Part shown: positions 8,332-16,435 of the stretch, piece by piece
How positions within the stretch are numbered: position 1 is the stretch's first letter
Layout: the number at the start of each line of letters is the position of its first letter
Assembly (NCBI GenBank): GCA_000493945.1
Contig: AWNW01000054.1
Span: 1 to 17,857, forward strand
Length of the DNA: 17,857 bases
Direction of reading: 5' to 3'
Source of the DNA: Candidatus Hydrogenedens terephthalaticus JGI OTU-1
GTDB lineage: Bacteria > Hydrogenedentota > Hydrogenedentia > Hydrogenedentales > Hydrogenedentaceae
Translations under genes and position numbers: made by a program
The notes under the pieces: model-generated
What the model was told of the DNA's origin: nothing
The model's database searches: none
What the model saw: the letters and a program-made list of their open reading frames with translations, nothing else

Positions 8332-9402
8332 ATGAAAAAGTCAATTATTGAAACATATCTTTGTAATGAACAAGGACCACCACAGATTTTACAACCTTTG
8401 TTAAAAGGTTTGAGTTATTTCCAGAGGTGGGGAATGTGGGTTCGTTCAAAGAGAGCAGTATATACACCTAAAATTTATACTGTGAGCTTTGGTGGTATTA
8501 CGGTGGGAGGGGTTGGAAAAACACCTGCGGTTATAGAACGGGCAGAACAGGAACAGAAAGATAACAGGAAAAATGTTTGTATAATTAGTCGGGGATATGG
8601 AGCTGAAAAATTTAAGGGGATTGTTGAAGGTGTTTTCAATGAAGGTAAGGTTGGTATCCGAAAATATAATTCTGAAAAAAATGACTTACCACAAAAAGAA
8701 ACTATATTGCCATGGAATAGAGCATATAAAGTTTTAGGGGATGAGCTTTCGTTGATATTATATCGTTTGCATGATATTCATGTTGTTAAAGACCCAAATC
8801 GTGTAAGAGCGGTAAAATGGGCAGAACGCAAAGGATTTGATATTGTCATACTTGACGATGCTTATCAATATTTAATGTTGGGTCGTAATGAAAATATATT
8901 ATTGATAAGTGCCTTAAATCCATGGGGTAATGGACTTATTTTTCCTGCAGGTATTTTAAGAGAACCATTAAGTGCTATACATAGGGCAACGGAAATATGG
9001 ATAACCCATTGTGACCAGATACCAAAAGAAGGGTTGGAGAAGTTAAAAAGATTTTTGAAAGATATGTATCCTGAGAAAAAAATGCGATGGGTATATCATA
9101 AACCCTTATATTGGACAAAAATAAATTCTTCAAGCCAATTCCCTGTGGATTACTTCAGAGGTAAGGATGTGGATGTATTTTGTGCAATAGGTAGCCCCAA
9201 ATCTTTTTTAAATATATTGGAACAGCAACAGATAAATATAAAGAATACTTATATATATCGAGACCATACACCTATACCAAGTAGGATATTAAAGGGAGAG
9301 AGAGTAATCCTGACTACAGAGAAAAATCTTTTAACTTTGGAAGAAGAGCAAGCAGAGGTGTATGCTCTTTGTATTGGACTTTCTGATTACTTATGGGATT
9401 AA
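8332..9402 (+). CDS. lpxK: Tetraacyldisaccharide 4'-kinase
   Basis: LpxK phosphorylates the 4' position of the lipid A disaccharide at the inner membrane, the sixth step of the Raetz pathway. The signature P-loop VSFGGITVGGVGKTPAVIE is present, with K63 numbered from the chosen start. It is followed by the ISRGYG motif, GDELSLI, DPNRVRAVKWA, the FDIVILDDAYQ segment and PAGILREPLSAI. The C-terminus has VFCAIGSPKSFLNIL, RDHTPIP and ILTTEKNLLTL. The frame stays open back to 8269, but the ilvC terminator lies within that stretch, so the ATG at 8332 (356 aa, near the usual 320-350) is preferred. A clear ribosome site is lacking. The 3' end overlaps the convergent pfkB-family gene by 89 bp. Confidence 0.9.
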   Translation: MKKSIIETYLCNEQGPPQILQPLLKGLSYFQRWGMWVRSKRAVYTPKIYTVSFGGITVGGVGKTPAVIERAEQEQKDNRKNVCIISRGYGAEKFKGIVEGVFNEGKVGIRKYNSEKNDLPQKETILPWNRAYKVLGDELSLILYRLHDIHVVKDPNRVRAVKWAERKGFDIVILDDAYQYLMLGRNENILLISALNPWGNGLIFPAGILREPLSAIHRATEIWITHCDQIPKEGLEKLKRFLKDMYPEKKMRWVYHKPLYWTKINSSSQFPVDYFRGKDVDVFCAIGSPKSFLNILEQQQINIKNTYIYRDHTPIPSRILKGERVILTTEKNLLTLEEEQAEVYALCIGLSDYLWD

Positions 9403-10339
9403 TTTTGTAGATTTTTATTCGCTCGTAGATATTGATTAAATCTCTTATCGCAAATTTTCCTATGTCCCACATCATAGCATTGGCGGTGCCTAACGCAACA
9501 CCTAACCTCCCCGTATCTTCTATGGAAAATCCCTTATATAGACCAACTGTAAAACCAGCAACAAGGGCATCTCCAGACCCCACAGGATTGATTTCTTTTA
9601 TTTTTGGAGGGAGTATGTGAATATAGGTATTATTCCAGCAGACAAGTGCCCCTTCTCGCCCCATAGATAAAACTACACAGGGGATTTTATGCTTTTTGTG
9701 TAAATGTTTAATAGCTTCTATTTTCGAGTTTATATCCTTCAAGTCTGTATTTAAAAATTTGGTTAGTTCCTCTACATTGGGTTTTACCATATAAGGATTG
9801 CTTTTAATCCCTTCGGAAAATTCATTTCCATAGGTATCAAGAATAACTTTAATCCCCTGTCTATTGGCTATTTTAATTAAATCCCGATATAGAAAGGATA
9901 CTTTGGGGTCAGGAACGGTTCCTGAAAGAACAACTATCGGGATGCTATGAGAATATATAACTTTATTAAATGTTTGGATAAAATCATTATATTCCTGTGA
10001 GGATATTAGAGGTCCGGGCTCGAAAAAAGCAGTTTGTCTTCCGTATTCTTCTTCAAGAATAGTTGTGATTGTCCTTGTGGGTATTTCTGTCCAAACAGGA
10101 AAACATTTAACTTTGTCGTTTTCCCGAAGCATCTTGACTACTTGTTTGCCTGTATAACCGCCGACCCATAATAAAGCCCCTGCTTGAAAACCAAGTGTTA
10201 CTAAAACACGAGCAACATTGTTCCCTTTTCCGCCGGATATTTGTGTATATTTGTTGGAACGAACTCTATCACCGGGTTTAAATTTGGGGATAAAGATTGT
10301 TTTATCAATGCAGGGATTTGGAGTAACAGTAAGAAACAT
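9314..10339 (-). CDS. PfkB-family sugar-phosphate kinase (1-phosphofructokinase/tagatose-6-phosphate kinase type)
   Basis: A 341-residue ribokinase-fold kinase of the 1-phosphofructokinase/LacC branch. It opens with FLTVTPNPCIDKT, typical of that branch, followed by SGGKGNNVARVL, FFEPGP, VVLSGTVPDP, and the ATP/catalytic loop NPVGSGDALVAGF with presumed base D257. The substrate is probably fructose 1-phosphate, fructose 6-phosphate or tagatose 6-phosphate; sequence alone does not decide. It starts 7 nt after the ROK kinase stop, so the two kinases are probably translated together and may act in sequence on hexoses. The last 30 or so residues (after about IYERIKI) are unlike the family and overlap the end of lpxK on the other strand. 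No phosphotransferase-system genes are adjacent. Confidence 0.88.
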   Translation of the reverse strand: MFLTVTPNPCIDKTIFIPKFKPGDRVRSNKYTQISGGKGNNVARVLVTLGFQAGALLWVGGYTGKQVVKMLRENDKVKCFPVWTEIPTRTITTILEEEYGRQTAFFEPGPLISSQEYNDFIQTFNKVIYSHSIPIVVLSGTVPDPKVSFLYRDLIKIANRQGIKVILDTYGNEFSEGIKSNPYMVKPNVEELTKFLNTDLKDINSKIEAIKHLHKKHKIPCVVLSMGREGALVCWNNTYIHILPPKIKEINPVGSGDALVAGFTVGLYKGFSIEDTGRLGVALGTANAMMWDIGKFAIRDLINIYERIKIYKINPISNQKVQYKEHTPLLALLPKLKDFSL

Positions 10340-10346
10340 AGTCTAA

Positions 10347-11324
10347 TTATTTATGTTCATCGTAATACCGTGTTAATGCACAGCCGGCACATCCAATTAC
10401 TCCGCTATCTTCACCTAAACCTGCGGGAACGATTTCGCATCGTTTTGCCGGGACTTCAAAGGCATTATTCATAACCGTTTCGCGAACGGGATTAAATAAA
10501 ATATCTCCTGCGGCTATCATTCCCCCACAAAGAATGACCCTTTCCGGATTTAACATATTCACAATACTGGCAATTCCCAGACCAAGCCATACGGCAGTTT
10601 CATTAAAAACTTCTTTGGCAAGAGCATCCCCTTTTTCTACCGCTTGAAAAATCATTTTCCCTGTGATAGCATGAATATTGTTGTTGCACATTTCCGTCAG
10701 AATCGTTTTTTTACCTTTTTCAATTTCTTCCTGTGCGGTTCGAACCATCCCCGTTACAGAGGCGTATGCTTCCAGACAACCTTTTGACCCGCAACCACAT
10801 AATCTGCCATCTCTCTGAACTTTCAAATGCCCTAATTCACCTGCTGTCCCATCAATCCCGCGTAACAACTTTTTGAAAACAACAATCCCTCCACCCACTC
10901 CGGTGCCTAATGTAAGCACAGCAATACAATCACAGCCCTGACCGGCACCTAACCAGTATTCGCCGAAACATGCCGCATTAGCATCATTTTCAATGTAACA
11001 GGGAACATCCAATCGTTTTTGCATTTCATCGGCTAAGGGAACATTGTGCCAGCCGGGGAGATTGGGTGGGCTATACACAATTCCCGTTTGCCAATTCATG
11101 GGACCTGGTGCACCTATACCAACGGCTAAAATATCTTGAGTGGTTATACCTTCCTTATTCATTAATTCATGCACCACATTTGCCATAGCATCCATGATGG
11201 CTTTAGGTCCTTCCTGTGTCGGAGTAGGAACACTTGTCTTAACGATAATTTTCTTTTCTTCTGAAACAATGGCGGATTTTATGTTTGTGCCACCTAAATC
11301 AACACCAACGATATATTTACTCAC
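10347..11324 (-). CDS. ROK-family sugar kinase (glucokinase-like)
   Basis: A 325-residue ROK kinase, probably ATP-dependent glucokinase or a related hexose kinase. The ATP-phosphate loop is VGVDLGGTNIK with D9. The catalytic Asp is D114 in ENDANAACFGEYWLGAG. VLTLGTGVGGGIV follows. The ROK zinc motif is GELGHLKVQRDGRLCGCGSKGCLEAYAS (His plus the CGC...C cysteines). There is no N-terminal helix-turn-helix, so it is an enzyme rather than a NagC/XylR-type repressor. Translation starts at a GTG that overlaps the gltX stop by 8 bp, with AGGAGG inside the gltX end, so it is coupled to gltX. The pairing with a PfkB kinase suggests a glycolytic entry role. Confidence 0.92.
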   Translation of the reverse strand: MSKYIVGVDLGGTNIKSAIVSEEKKIIVKTSVPTPTQEGPKAIMDAMANVVHELMNKEGITTQDILAVGIGAPGPMNWQTGIVYSPPNLPGWHNVPLADEMQKRLDVPCYIENDANAACFGEYWLGAGQGCDCIAVLTLGTGVGGGIVVFKKLLRGIDGTAGELGHLKVQRDGRLCGCGSKGCLEAYASVTGMVRTAQEEIEKGKKTILTEMCNNNIHAITGKMIFQAVEKGDALAKEVFNETAVWLGLGIASIVNMLNPERVILCGGMIAAGDILFNPVRETVMNNAFEVPAKRCEIVPAGLGEDSGVIGCAGCALTRYYDEHK

Positions 11325-12786
11325 AGTCTATACCTCCTTTGTTATGTAAATATTCAATGGCTCTGGAAAGTCGTTCCAAAGTTTTCTCTTTTCCTAATAA
11401 TTCCATAAGTTCAAAGAAGCCTGGACCCACGGATTTCCCCGTGAGTGCAAGTCGAGTAGGATTTACCAATGCCCCTAATTTCACATTCAGTTCAGCACAA
11501 ACTTCCTCAAATGCCTTTTTTAATGGGTCATGTTCCCAGATTGATACAGAAGATAGTTTGCTCTGAATATTTTTTAGGTAGTTTATGGCGGTTTCTGGTG
11601 TTTTCCATAGTTTTGCTTCTGCTTCCGTTTCATAGGCATCGAAATCTTTAAAAAAGAAGTCGGAAAGGAAAATAATGCGATTCAGCGTGGGCAATTTTTC
11701 CTGACAGATTTGAGCAAGTTTGGTCAACCATTCCTTACTTTTCGAGGATGTATCAAAACCATGTTTTTCAAGTATAGGAATGAGTCGGTCTCGGAGATTT
11801 TCAACGGGTAAATTGCGAATATGCAAGCCATTGAGCCATTCTAATTTTTTGCGGTCAAATCGGGCAGATGACTTGTTGATTCGTTCGATTGAAAAATGTT
11901 CAATAAGTTCAGGTATCGTAAAAAACTCACGATTCTCCTCTTCCGAAGTCCATCCTAAAAGTGCTACATAATTCAAAATGGCTTCAGGTAGATAACCGTC
12001 ATCACGCCAGTCTAATACATTAGCACCATGGAGCCTTTTGCTATATTTTCGTCCTTGTTCATCATGAACTAATGGATGATGAGCGTAGTTAGGTAAAGGT
12101 GCGTCTAAAGCATTAAAGAGCATGATATGACGAGGCGTATTTGTTAGATGGTCATCACCGCGGATAACATGGGTTATTTTCATAGTAATATCATCTACAA
12201 CAACTGCAAGATGAAAAACAGGGTCTCCATTCGCACGGAGAATAATAAAATCATCATACTGACTATTTTTGAACACGACTGTCCCTTGGATGAGGTCATT
12301 GACAACCGTTTCCCCTTCTGGCACACGAAAACGGATAACATAAGGAGCATCGCCTTTCTCACGAATTTGTTCCGGTGTTAAGTTTCTACAAAATCCGGGG
12401 TAGTATAGGTTACCTGTTTCATCTTTATAAGATTCCAGACTTTCTTTCGAACAGAAACACTTATACGCTTTACCCTGTTCTAAAAGTTGGTATGCCATTT
12501 TTTTATAAAGTTCTTTTCTCTGACTTTGGCGATAAGGTCCGTAATTCCCTTTTTCTGGAACATCACCAAACGGAGGTCCCTCATCCCAATCAATCCCTAA
12601 CCATTTAAAACCTTCGCACATACCTTGAACATACTGTTCATCAGTCCGTTCTGCATCGGTATCCTCTAAACGCAAAATGAAGGTTCCATGATTCTTTCGG
12701 GCAAAAAGCCAATTATACAAAGCCGTTTTTGATGTCCCTATATGCAAAAATCCTGATGGAGAAGGCGCTATTCGTGTTCGAACCAT
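11317..12786 (-). CDS. gltX: Glutamyl-tRNA synthetase
   Basis: A class I aminoacyl-tRNA synthetase that charges tRNA-Glu (or tRNA-Gln for later amidation). The 489-residue protein begins VRTRIAPSPSGFLHIGT with the HIGH box at H15-I16-G17, then ALYNWLFAR and FILRLEDTDAERT. The KMSKS-equivalent loop is KYSKRLHGA near residue 246. Length is normal. Cysteines in KCFCS and PGFC (about 108-132) occur in the region where some GluRS enzymes bind zinc. AAGGGA precedes the ATG by about 5 nt. It leads an operon with the two sugar kinases, an uncommon partnership. No convincing promoter could be read upstream. Confidence 0.96.
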   Translation of the reverse strand: MVRTRIAPSPSGFLHIGTSKTALYNWLFARKNHGTFILRLEDTDAERTDEQYVQGMCEGFKWLGIDWDEGPPFGDVPEKGNYGPYRQSQRKELYKKMAYQLLEQGKAYKCFCSKESLESYKDETGNLYYPGFCRNLTPEQIREKGDAPYVIRFRVPEGETVVNDLIQGTVVFKNSQYDDFIILRANGDPVFHLAVVVDDITMKITHVIRGDDHLTNTPRHIMLFNALDAPLPNYAHHPLVHDEQGRKYSKRLHGANVLDWRDDGYLPEAILNYVALLGWTSEEENREFFTIPELIEHFSIERINKSSARFDRKKLEWLNGLHIRNLPVENLRDRLIPILEKHGFDTSSKSKEWLTKLAQICQEKLPTLNRIIFLSDFFFKDFDAYETEAEAKLWKTPETAINYLKNIQSKLSSVSIWEHDPLKKAFEEVCAELNVKLGALVNPTRLALTGKSVGPGFFELMELLGKEKTLERLSRAIEYLHNKGGIDCE

Positions 12787-13011
12787 AATATCCCTTGTTA
12801 GAATTCACAATTTCGTTTTATTGAATAAAGAGGTTTTATAATACCATGAATATCTACAATTTTTCACATAGATAAGAAGACATAAAAACGAACAGTAGCA
12901 ACCAATCAATATTTATATCCTACCCATTTTTTTAGAGAATAATATTTAGCGAATAAATTAATAATACTTTTAATTCAACCCGTTTTATTAAATGGGAAAG
13001 TAAAGAGGTTT
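12787..13011. other. AT-rich intergenic region between gltX and the tracrRNA gene
   Basis: These 225 bp carry no gene I can support. They must hold the gltX promoter; a TATTAT at about 12835-12840 on the minus strand is the only -10-like element I noted, and its -35 is poor. A 7-bp hairpin with CCC/GGG ends and a TATT loop lies at 12980-12997, without a T tract. The tracrRNA terminator abuts the right border. Confidence 0.5.
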
Positions 13012-13041
13012 AAAAAAATAATGCGCCCCACTGGGAGGCGC
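13012..13041 (-). terminator. Intrinsic terminator of the tracrRNA
   Basis: On the minus strand, a 7-bp GC-rich stem (13041-13023, loop CCAGT, including one U-G pair) is followed by ATTATTTTTTT. The hairpin doubles as the 3' structural stem of the tracrRNA. Confidence 0.9.
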
Positions 13042-13112
13042 TACGCTTGACCTTGACGGCTACACGCACGGAGCAAAACTCCTTACTATGTTAAGAGGAG
13101 AAATGCTCGCTC

Positions 13113-13121
13113 TGCTATAAT
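13113..13121 (+). promoter_or_regulatory. Extended -10 box inside the anti-repeat, facing cas9
   Basis: On the plus strand the anti-repeat reads TGCTATAAT, a perfect TGnTATAAT extended -10, identical to the end of the CRISPR repeat. A transcript starting near 13128 would run through the tracrRNA promoter into cas9. No TTGACA-like box lies at the right distance upstream, but extended -10 promoters can work without one. It may be a by-product of repeat homology. Confidence 0.4.
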
Positions 13122-13129
13122 CTTTTATA

Positions 13130-13158
13130 ATTATACCAAAAAAAACTTGACATGTCAA
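13130..13158 (-). promoter_or_regulatory. tracrRNA promoter (sigma70 consensus)
   Basis: On the minus strand, TTGACA (13158-13153), a 17-nt spacer and TATAAT (13135-13130): both hexamers and the spacing are exact consensus. The expected start, 7 nt on, falls at about 13123, the first base of the anti-repeat. This predicts strong constitutive tracrRNA synthesis. Confidence 0.9.
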
Positions 13159-13175
13159 GTAAAATTTAGTAAATT
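13147..13175 (+). promoter_or_regulatory. Candidate cas9 operon promoter, back-to-back with the tracrRNA promoter
   Basis: TTGACA at 13147-13152, a 17-nt spacer and TAAATT (4 of 6 to TATAAT) at 13170-13175 point to cas9. The -35 box is one half of the perfect palindrome CTTGACATGTCAAG (13146-13159), whose other half is the tracrRNA -35. The two promoters would therefore compete for polymerase. The -10 is weak, so confidence is moderate. Confidence 0.5.
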
Positions 13176-13228
13176 ATTTAATAAATTATTGACAACTATA
13201 TAAACACTTTTAAAAAGGAGACATTATA

Positions 13229-16200
13229 ATGTCTGATTCAAATTTTTATAGCCCTTATGTATTAGGTCTTGATTTAGGTTCTAATTCAATTGGTTGGGCT
13301 TTAATAAAACTGGATAATGACGATAATCCCTGTGGAATTGAAAAAGTAGGTGTGCGTGTGTTTGAAGCAGGGATGGAAGGGCAATATGAAAGTGGTAAGG
13401 AAGAATCGCGAAACAAAAAACGGCGTGATGCTCGATTGGTTCGACGACAGATTGAAAGAAGAGCAAGAAGGTATCGGAGGTTGGCGAATGTATTACAGCA
13501 AATAAAACTTTTACCCGAAGGAAATTTGAATGATAGTTTAGAACGAAAAAATATTATTGATAATTTAGATGTAGAATTACGAAAGATGTATATAAAAGAA
13601 GATTTGCCTGAATATGAGAAAAATCGTTTGAACCAGATTTTTTTGTATTATCTGCGATCTTTGGCTGTTGGACAAAAATTAGAACCTTATGCATTAGGAC
13701 GAGTTTTGTATCATTTAGGACAACGGCGTGGTTTCCTGAGCAATCGAAGAGGGCAAAAGAAGGATGACGAAGAGAAAGGAAAAGTTAAAGAGGGTATTGC
13801 AGAAATTCGAAAGGAAATGGCATGTTTAGGAGCAAGGACATTAGGTGAATACTTTGCTAAAATTGACCCGATTGCTGAACAGAAACGAATACGCGGAAGA
13901 TGGACTGCCCGTGATATGTATGAACAGGAGTTTTATACAATATGGGACCAGCAGGCTCAATTTTACCCCGATATATTAAACGATGAAAATAAAAAGTTGG
14001 TTTTTAAGACCATTTTCTATCAACGACCCTTAAAATCACAAAAAGAAAAAATTGGTTTTTGTCAATTTGAATGTATCGCCCGTGGAGGACAACGCAATCG
14101 TAGACGGGCTCCCTGGGTTATACTTAAAGCTCAACGATTTCGTTTGCTTCAAAAGGTAAACGACTTAGAAATTAAAGAGGATAAATTTAATAAAAGACCG
14201 TTGACAGGTGAAGAACGAAAAGTAGTGATTGATTATCTTGAAAAAAATGGAGATACAACTTTTGCACAACTCAGAAAGATTTTAAGTTTGCCGAAGACTG
14301 TAAAATTTAATTTAGAAGAAGGTGGTGAGAAGAAAATTCCGGGGAATAAGACAGCAAGTGCCATTCGTAATGTGATTGGTGAACGATGGGATAATATGAA
14401 TGCGGAGGAACGCGATAAATTGGTGGAGGACATTTACTCAATTGTAAACAATAAAGCATTAGAGAGAAGATTAATAAAGCATTGGAAATTTAGCGAGGAG
14501 GAGGCACTTCAAATTTCAGAAATGATAATTGAAGATAGTTATTGCAATTTATCGCGACAGGCAATTGATAAATTTCTTCCCGGATTAGAAGAAGGCAGAC
14601 GATATGGAGAATTGGTAAAAGAGATTTATGGTATGGACAATGTTCGGGATGAATTCAAAGTAGACCTGTTGCCACCGTTAGAGGAAGCACCGATTGGCGA
14701 AATTCGCAATCCAACAGTAACACGGACATTAGCGGAGATGAGGAAGATCGTTAATGAACTTGTAAAACGATACGGGAAACCAAGATTTATTCGTATTGAA
14801 AGTGCAAAAGATTTGCGAAATACGAAGAAAGAACGAGAAAAAATATGGAAAAATAACCGCGATTTAGAAGAAAATCGAAATAAAATTAGACAGGAACTTA
14901 TAAACCGAGGAATTCCGAATCCGACGCGTAGTGATATAGAAAAATACATGTTAGCCGAAGAATGTGGCTGGAAATGTCCTTACACCGGGCGTCCTATTAA
15001 TGGTTTTAATGCATTATTTGGGAGTGAACCCCAATTTGATATTGAACACATCATTCCATTAAGTCGCTGTTTGGATGATTCTTTTAAGAATAAGACTCTA
15101 TGCTATCATGAAGAGAATCGAACAAGGAAACATAATAAAACACCTTATGAAGTGTATGCTTTTGACGAAAGTCGGTGGGAAGCAATTTTAGGACGGGTTG
15201 AAAAGTTTAATTCGCATTGTGCTGCAGAGAAATTACGACGGTTTAAATTGCATGGGAAAGCGTTGGAAGATTTTATTGATAAATTTTCCAGTTCTCAATT
15301 AAACGATACGAGGTATGCATCCAGAGAAGCGTGCATGTATTGTGGATTATTGTATGGAAGTGAATATCGCAAGCATATATTTGCCGTTAGTGGTTCAGCA
15401 ACTTCAGTTATTCGCCGTATGTGGGACTTGAATAAGATTTTAGGCTCTCCGGAAAAGAATCGCGAGGACCATCGTCAACATGCGATTGATGCTATTGTAA
15501 TCGCGATAACCTCTCCGTCAATGGTAAAACGCATTTCGGAACAGGCTGAAAATATTCCTATTAAGGAAAGAAAAAATAAAAATTGGTGGCGATTTATTGA
15601 ACCACCGTGGGCTACACTTTCAAAAGAGGCGGAAGAGAAAGTGTTGAGTATTATTGTTTCACATCGTCCTGAGCGGAAAGTAAGCGGGCGACTTCATGAG
15701 GAGACGAATTACAGCCCACCGAAAATAGATGAAAATGGTGAAACAGTGGTGCATGTAAGAAAATCATTGAGCAATATTTCCAAGGGCGAAATAGATGATA
15801 TTGTTGACCCAATTGTAAGAAAGGCTGTTCAGGATAAATTAATTGAATTAGGTGGTGACCCGAAAAAGGCTTTTGCAGACCCTATGAATTATCCACTTAT
15901 GCCAAATAAGAAAGGTCTTCAAATCCCTATTAAATCTGTCCGCGTAAAGAAAAAAGTGCCTGTGTTCCCCGTTGGAGAAAAGGAACGAGTGAGATATGTA
16001 ACTTCAGATGAAAATCATCATATTGAAATTTTTGAGACGAAAGATAAAAAGGGGAGGACTGTCTGGGATGCAAATGTGGTTAGTATGTTCGAGGCTATGC
16101 AGAGAAAAAAGAGAGGAGAGGAAATTATCCAGAGGAAATTAATACGCGATGGAAAAGAAGTTGAGGATGCAAAATTCTTATTCAGCCTGTGTAAAGGCGA

Positions 16201-16435
16201 TATTGTCTTTATGAAGGATATTAAAGATGAAAGTAAATATGAATATTTTAAATTAATAAAAATGGACATAAATTGTGTGCTTATGTTTCTTCCTATTTAC
16301 ATGGCAAGAATACCTGAAAAGAATGGTAAAAAAGACTTTACAGGTTTAACGAGAAGATTAAGTTCATTATTATCATCAGAAGCGAAGAAACATTCAGTTA
16401 ATATATTAGGAGAATCTCAGATAGCCCATGATTGA
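13229..16435 (+). CDS. cas9: Cas9, type II-C RNA-guided DNA endonuclease
   Basis: A 1068-residue effector that uses crRNA:tracrRNA to cut both strands of target DNA. RuvC-I is YVLGLDLGSNSIGWALI with catalytic D15. The Arg-rich bridge helix is at about 60-90 and the recognition lobe at about 91-500. RuvC-II is RFIRIESAKDL with E524. The HNH domain is FDIEHIIPLS with E606 and H607, and N621/N630 further on. RuvC-III is HRQHAIDAIVIA with H751 and D754. WED/PAM-interacting regions fill about 800-1068. All catalytic positions are present, with Glu at 606 where Asp is commoner. The length is that of compact II-C enzymes. AAAAAGGAG sits 8 nt before the ATG. The PAM cannot be read from sequence. It overlaps cas1 by 8 bp, and there is no csn2 or cas4 in view. 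Confidence 0.97.
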   Translation: MSDSNFYSPYVLGLDLGSNSIGWALIKLDNDDNPCGIEKVGVRVFEAGMEGQYESGKEESRNKKRRDARLVRRQIERRARRYRRLANVLQQIKLLPEGNLNDSLERKNIIDNLDVELRKMYIKEDLPEYEKNRLNQIFLYYLRSLAVGQKLEPYALGRVLYHLGQRRGFLSNRRGQKKDDEEKGKVKEGIAEIRKEMACLGARTLGEYFAKIDPIAEQKRIRGRWTARDMYEQEFYTIWDQQAQFYPDILNDENKKLVFKTIFYQRPLKSQKEKIGFCQFECIARGGQRNRRRAPWVILKAQRFRLLQKVNDLEIKEDKFNKRPLTGEERKVVIDYLEKNGDTTFAQLRKILSLPKTVKFNLEEGGEKKIPGNKTASAIRNVIGERWDNMNAEERDKLVEDIYSIVNNKALERRLIKHWKFSEEEALQISEMIIEDSYCNLSRQAIDKFLPGLEEGRRYGELVKEIYGMDNVRDEFKVDLLPPLEEAPIGEIRNPTVTRTLAEMRKIVNELVKRYGKPRFIRIESAKDLRNTKKEREKIWKNNRDLEENRNKIRQELINRGIPNPTRSDIEKYMLAEECGWKCPYTGRPINGFNALFGSEPQFDIEHIIPLSRCLDDSFKNKTLCYHEENRTRKHNKTPYEVYAFDESRWEAILGRVEKFNSHCAAEKLRRFKLHGKALEDFIDKFSSSQLNDTRYASREACMYCGLLYGSEYRKHIFAVSGSATSVIRRMWDLNKILGSPEKNREDHRQHAIDAIVIAITSPSMVKRISEQAENIPIKERKNKNWWRFIEPPWATLSKEAEEKVLSIIVSHRPERKVSGRLHEETNYSPPKIDENGETVVHVRKSLSNISKGEIDDIVDPIVRKAVQDKLIELGGDPKKAFADPMNYPLMPNKKGLQIPIKSVRVKKKVPVFPVGEKERVRYVTSDENHHIEIFETKDKKGRTVWDANVVSMFEAMQRKKRGEEIIQRKLIRDGKEVEDAKFLFSLCKGDIVFMKDIKDESKYEYFKLIKMDINCVLMFLPIYMARIPEKNGKKDFTGLTRRLSSLLSSEAKKHSVNILGESQIAHD

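Larger units (their letters stand above)
13012..13123 (-). ncRNA. tracrRNA of the type II-C CRISPR-Cas system
   Basis: The trans-activating RNA pairs with the crRNA repeat and loads Cas9. Read on the minus strand it starts at about 13123 with an anti-repeat (13123 to 13086) nearly identical to the complement of the repeat at 17822-17857. Differences are one A/G substitution, one inserted T and TT for AA. A nexus-like hairpin follows: GGAG-TTTTG-CTCC at 13082-13070. A second region comes next (13069 to 13042). It ends in a GC-rich hairpin, GCGCCTC/GGGGCGC at 13041-13023, and a T-rich tract (13020-13012). Predicted length is about 110 nt. A consensus promoter lies exactly upstream, so the RNA should begin at the anti-repeat. 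Position upstream of and divergent from cas9 fits type II loci. Boundaries are inferred, not mapped. Confidence 0.93.

Noticed and set aside
13189..13216. TTGACA at 13189-13194 as the main cas9 -35
   Set aside because: No acceptable -10 lies 16-18 nt downstream; the candidate would fall on the ribosome-binding site.
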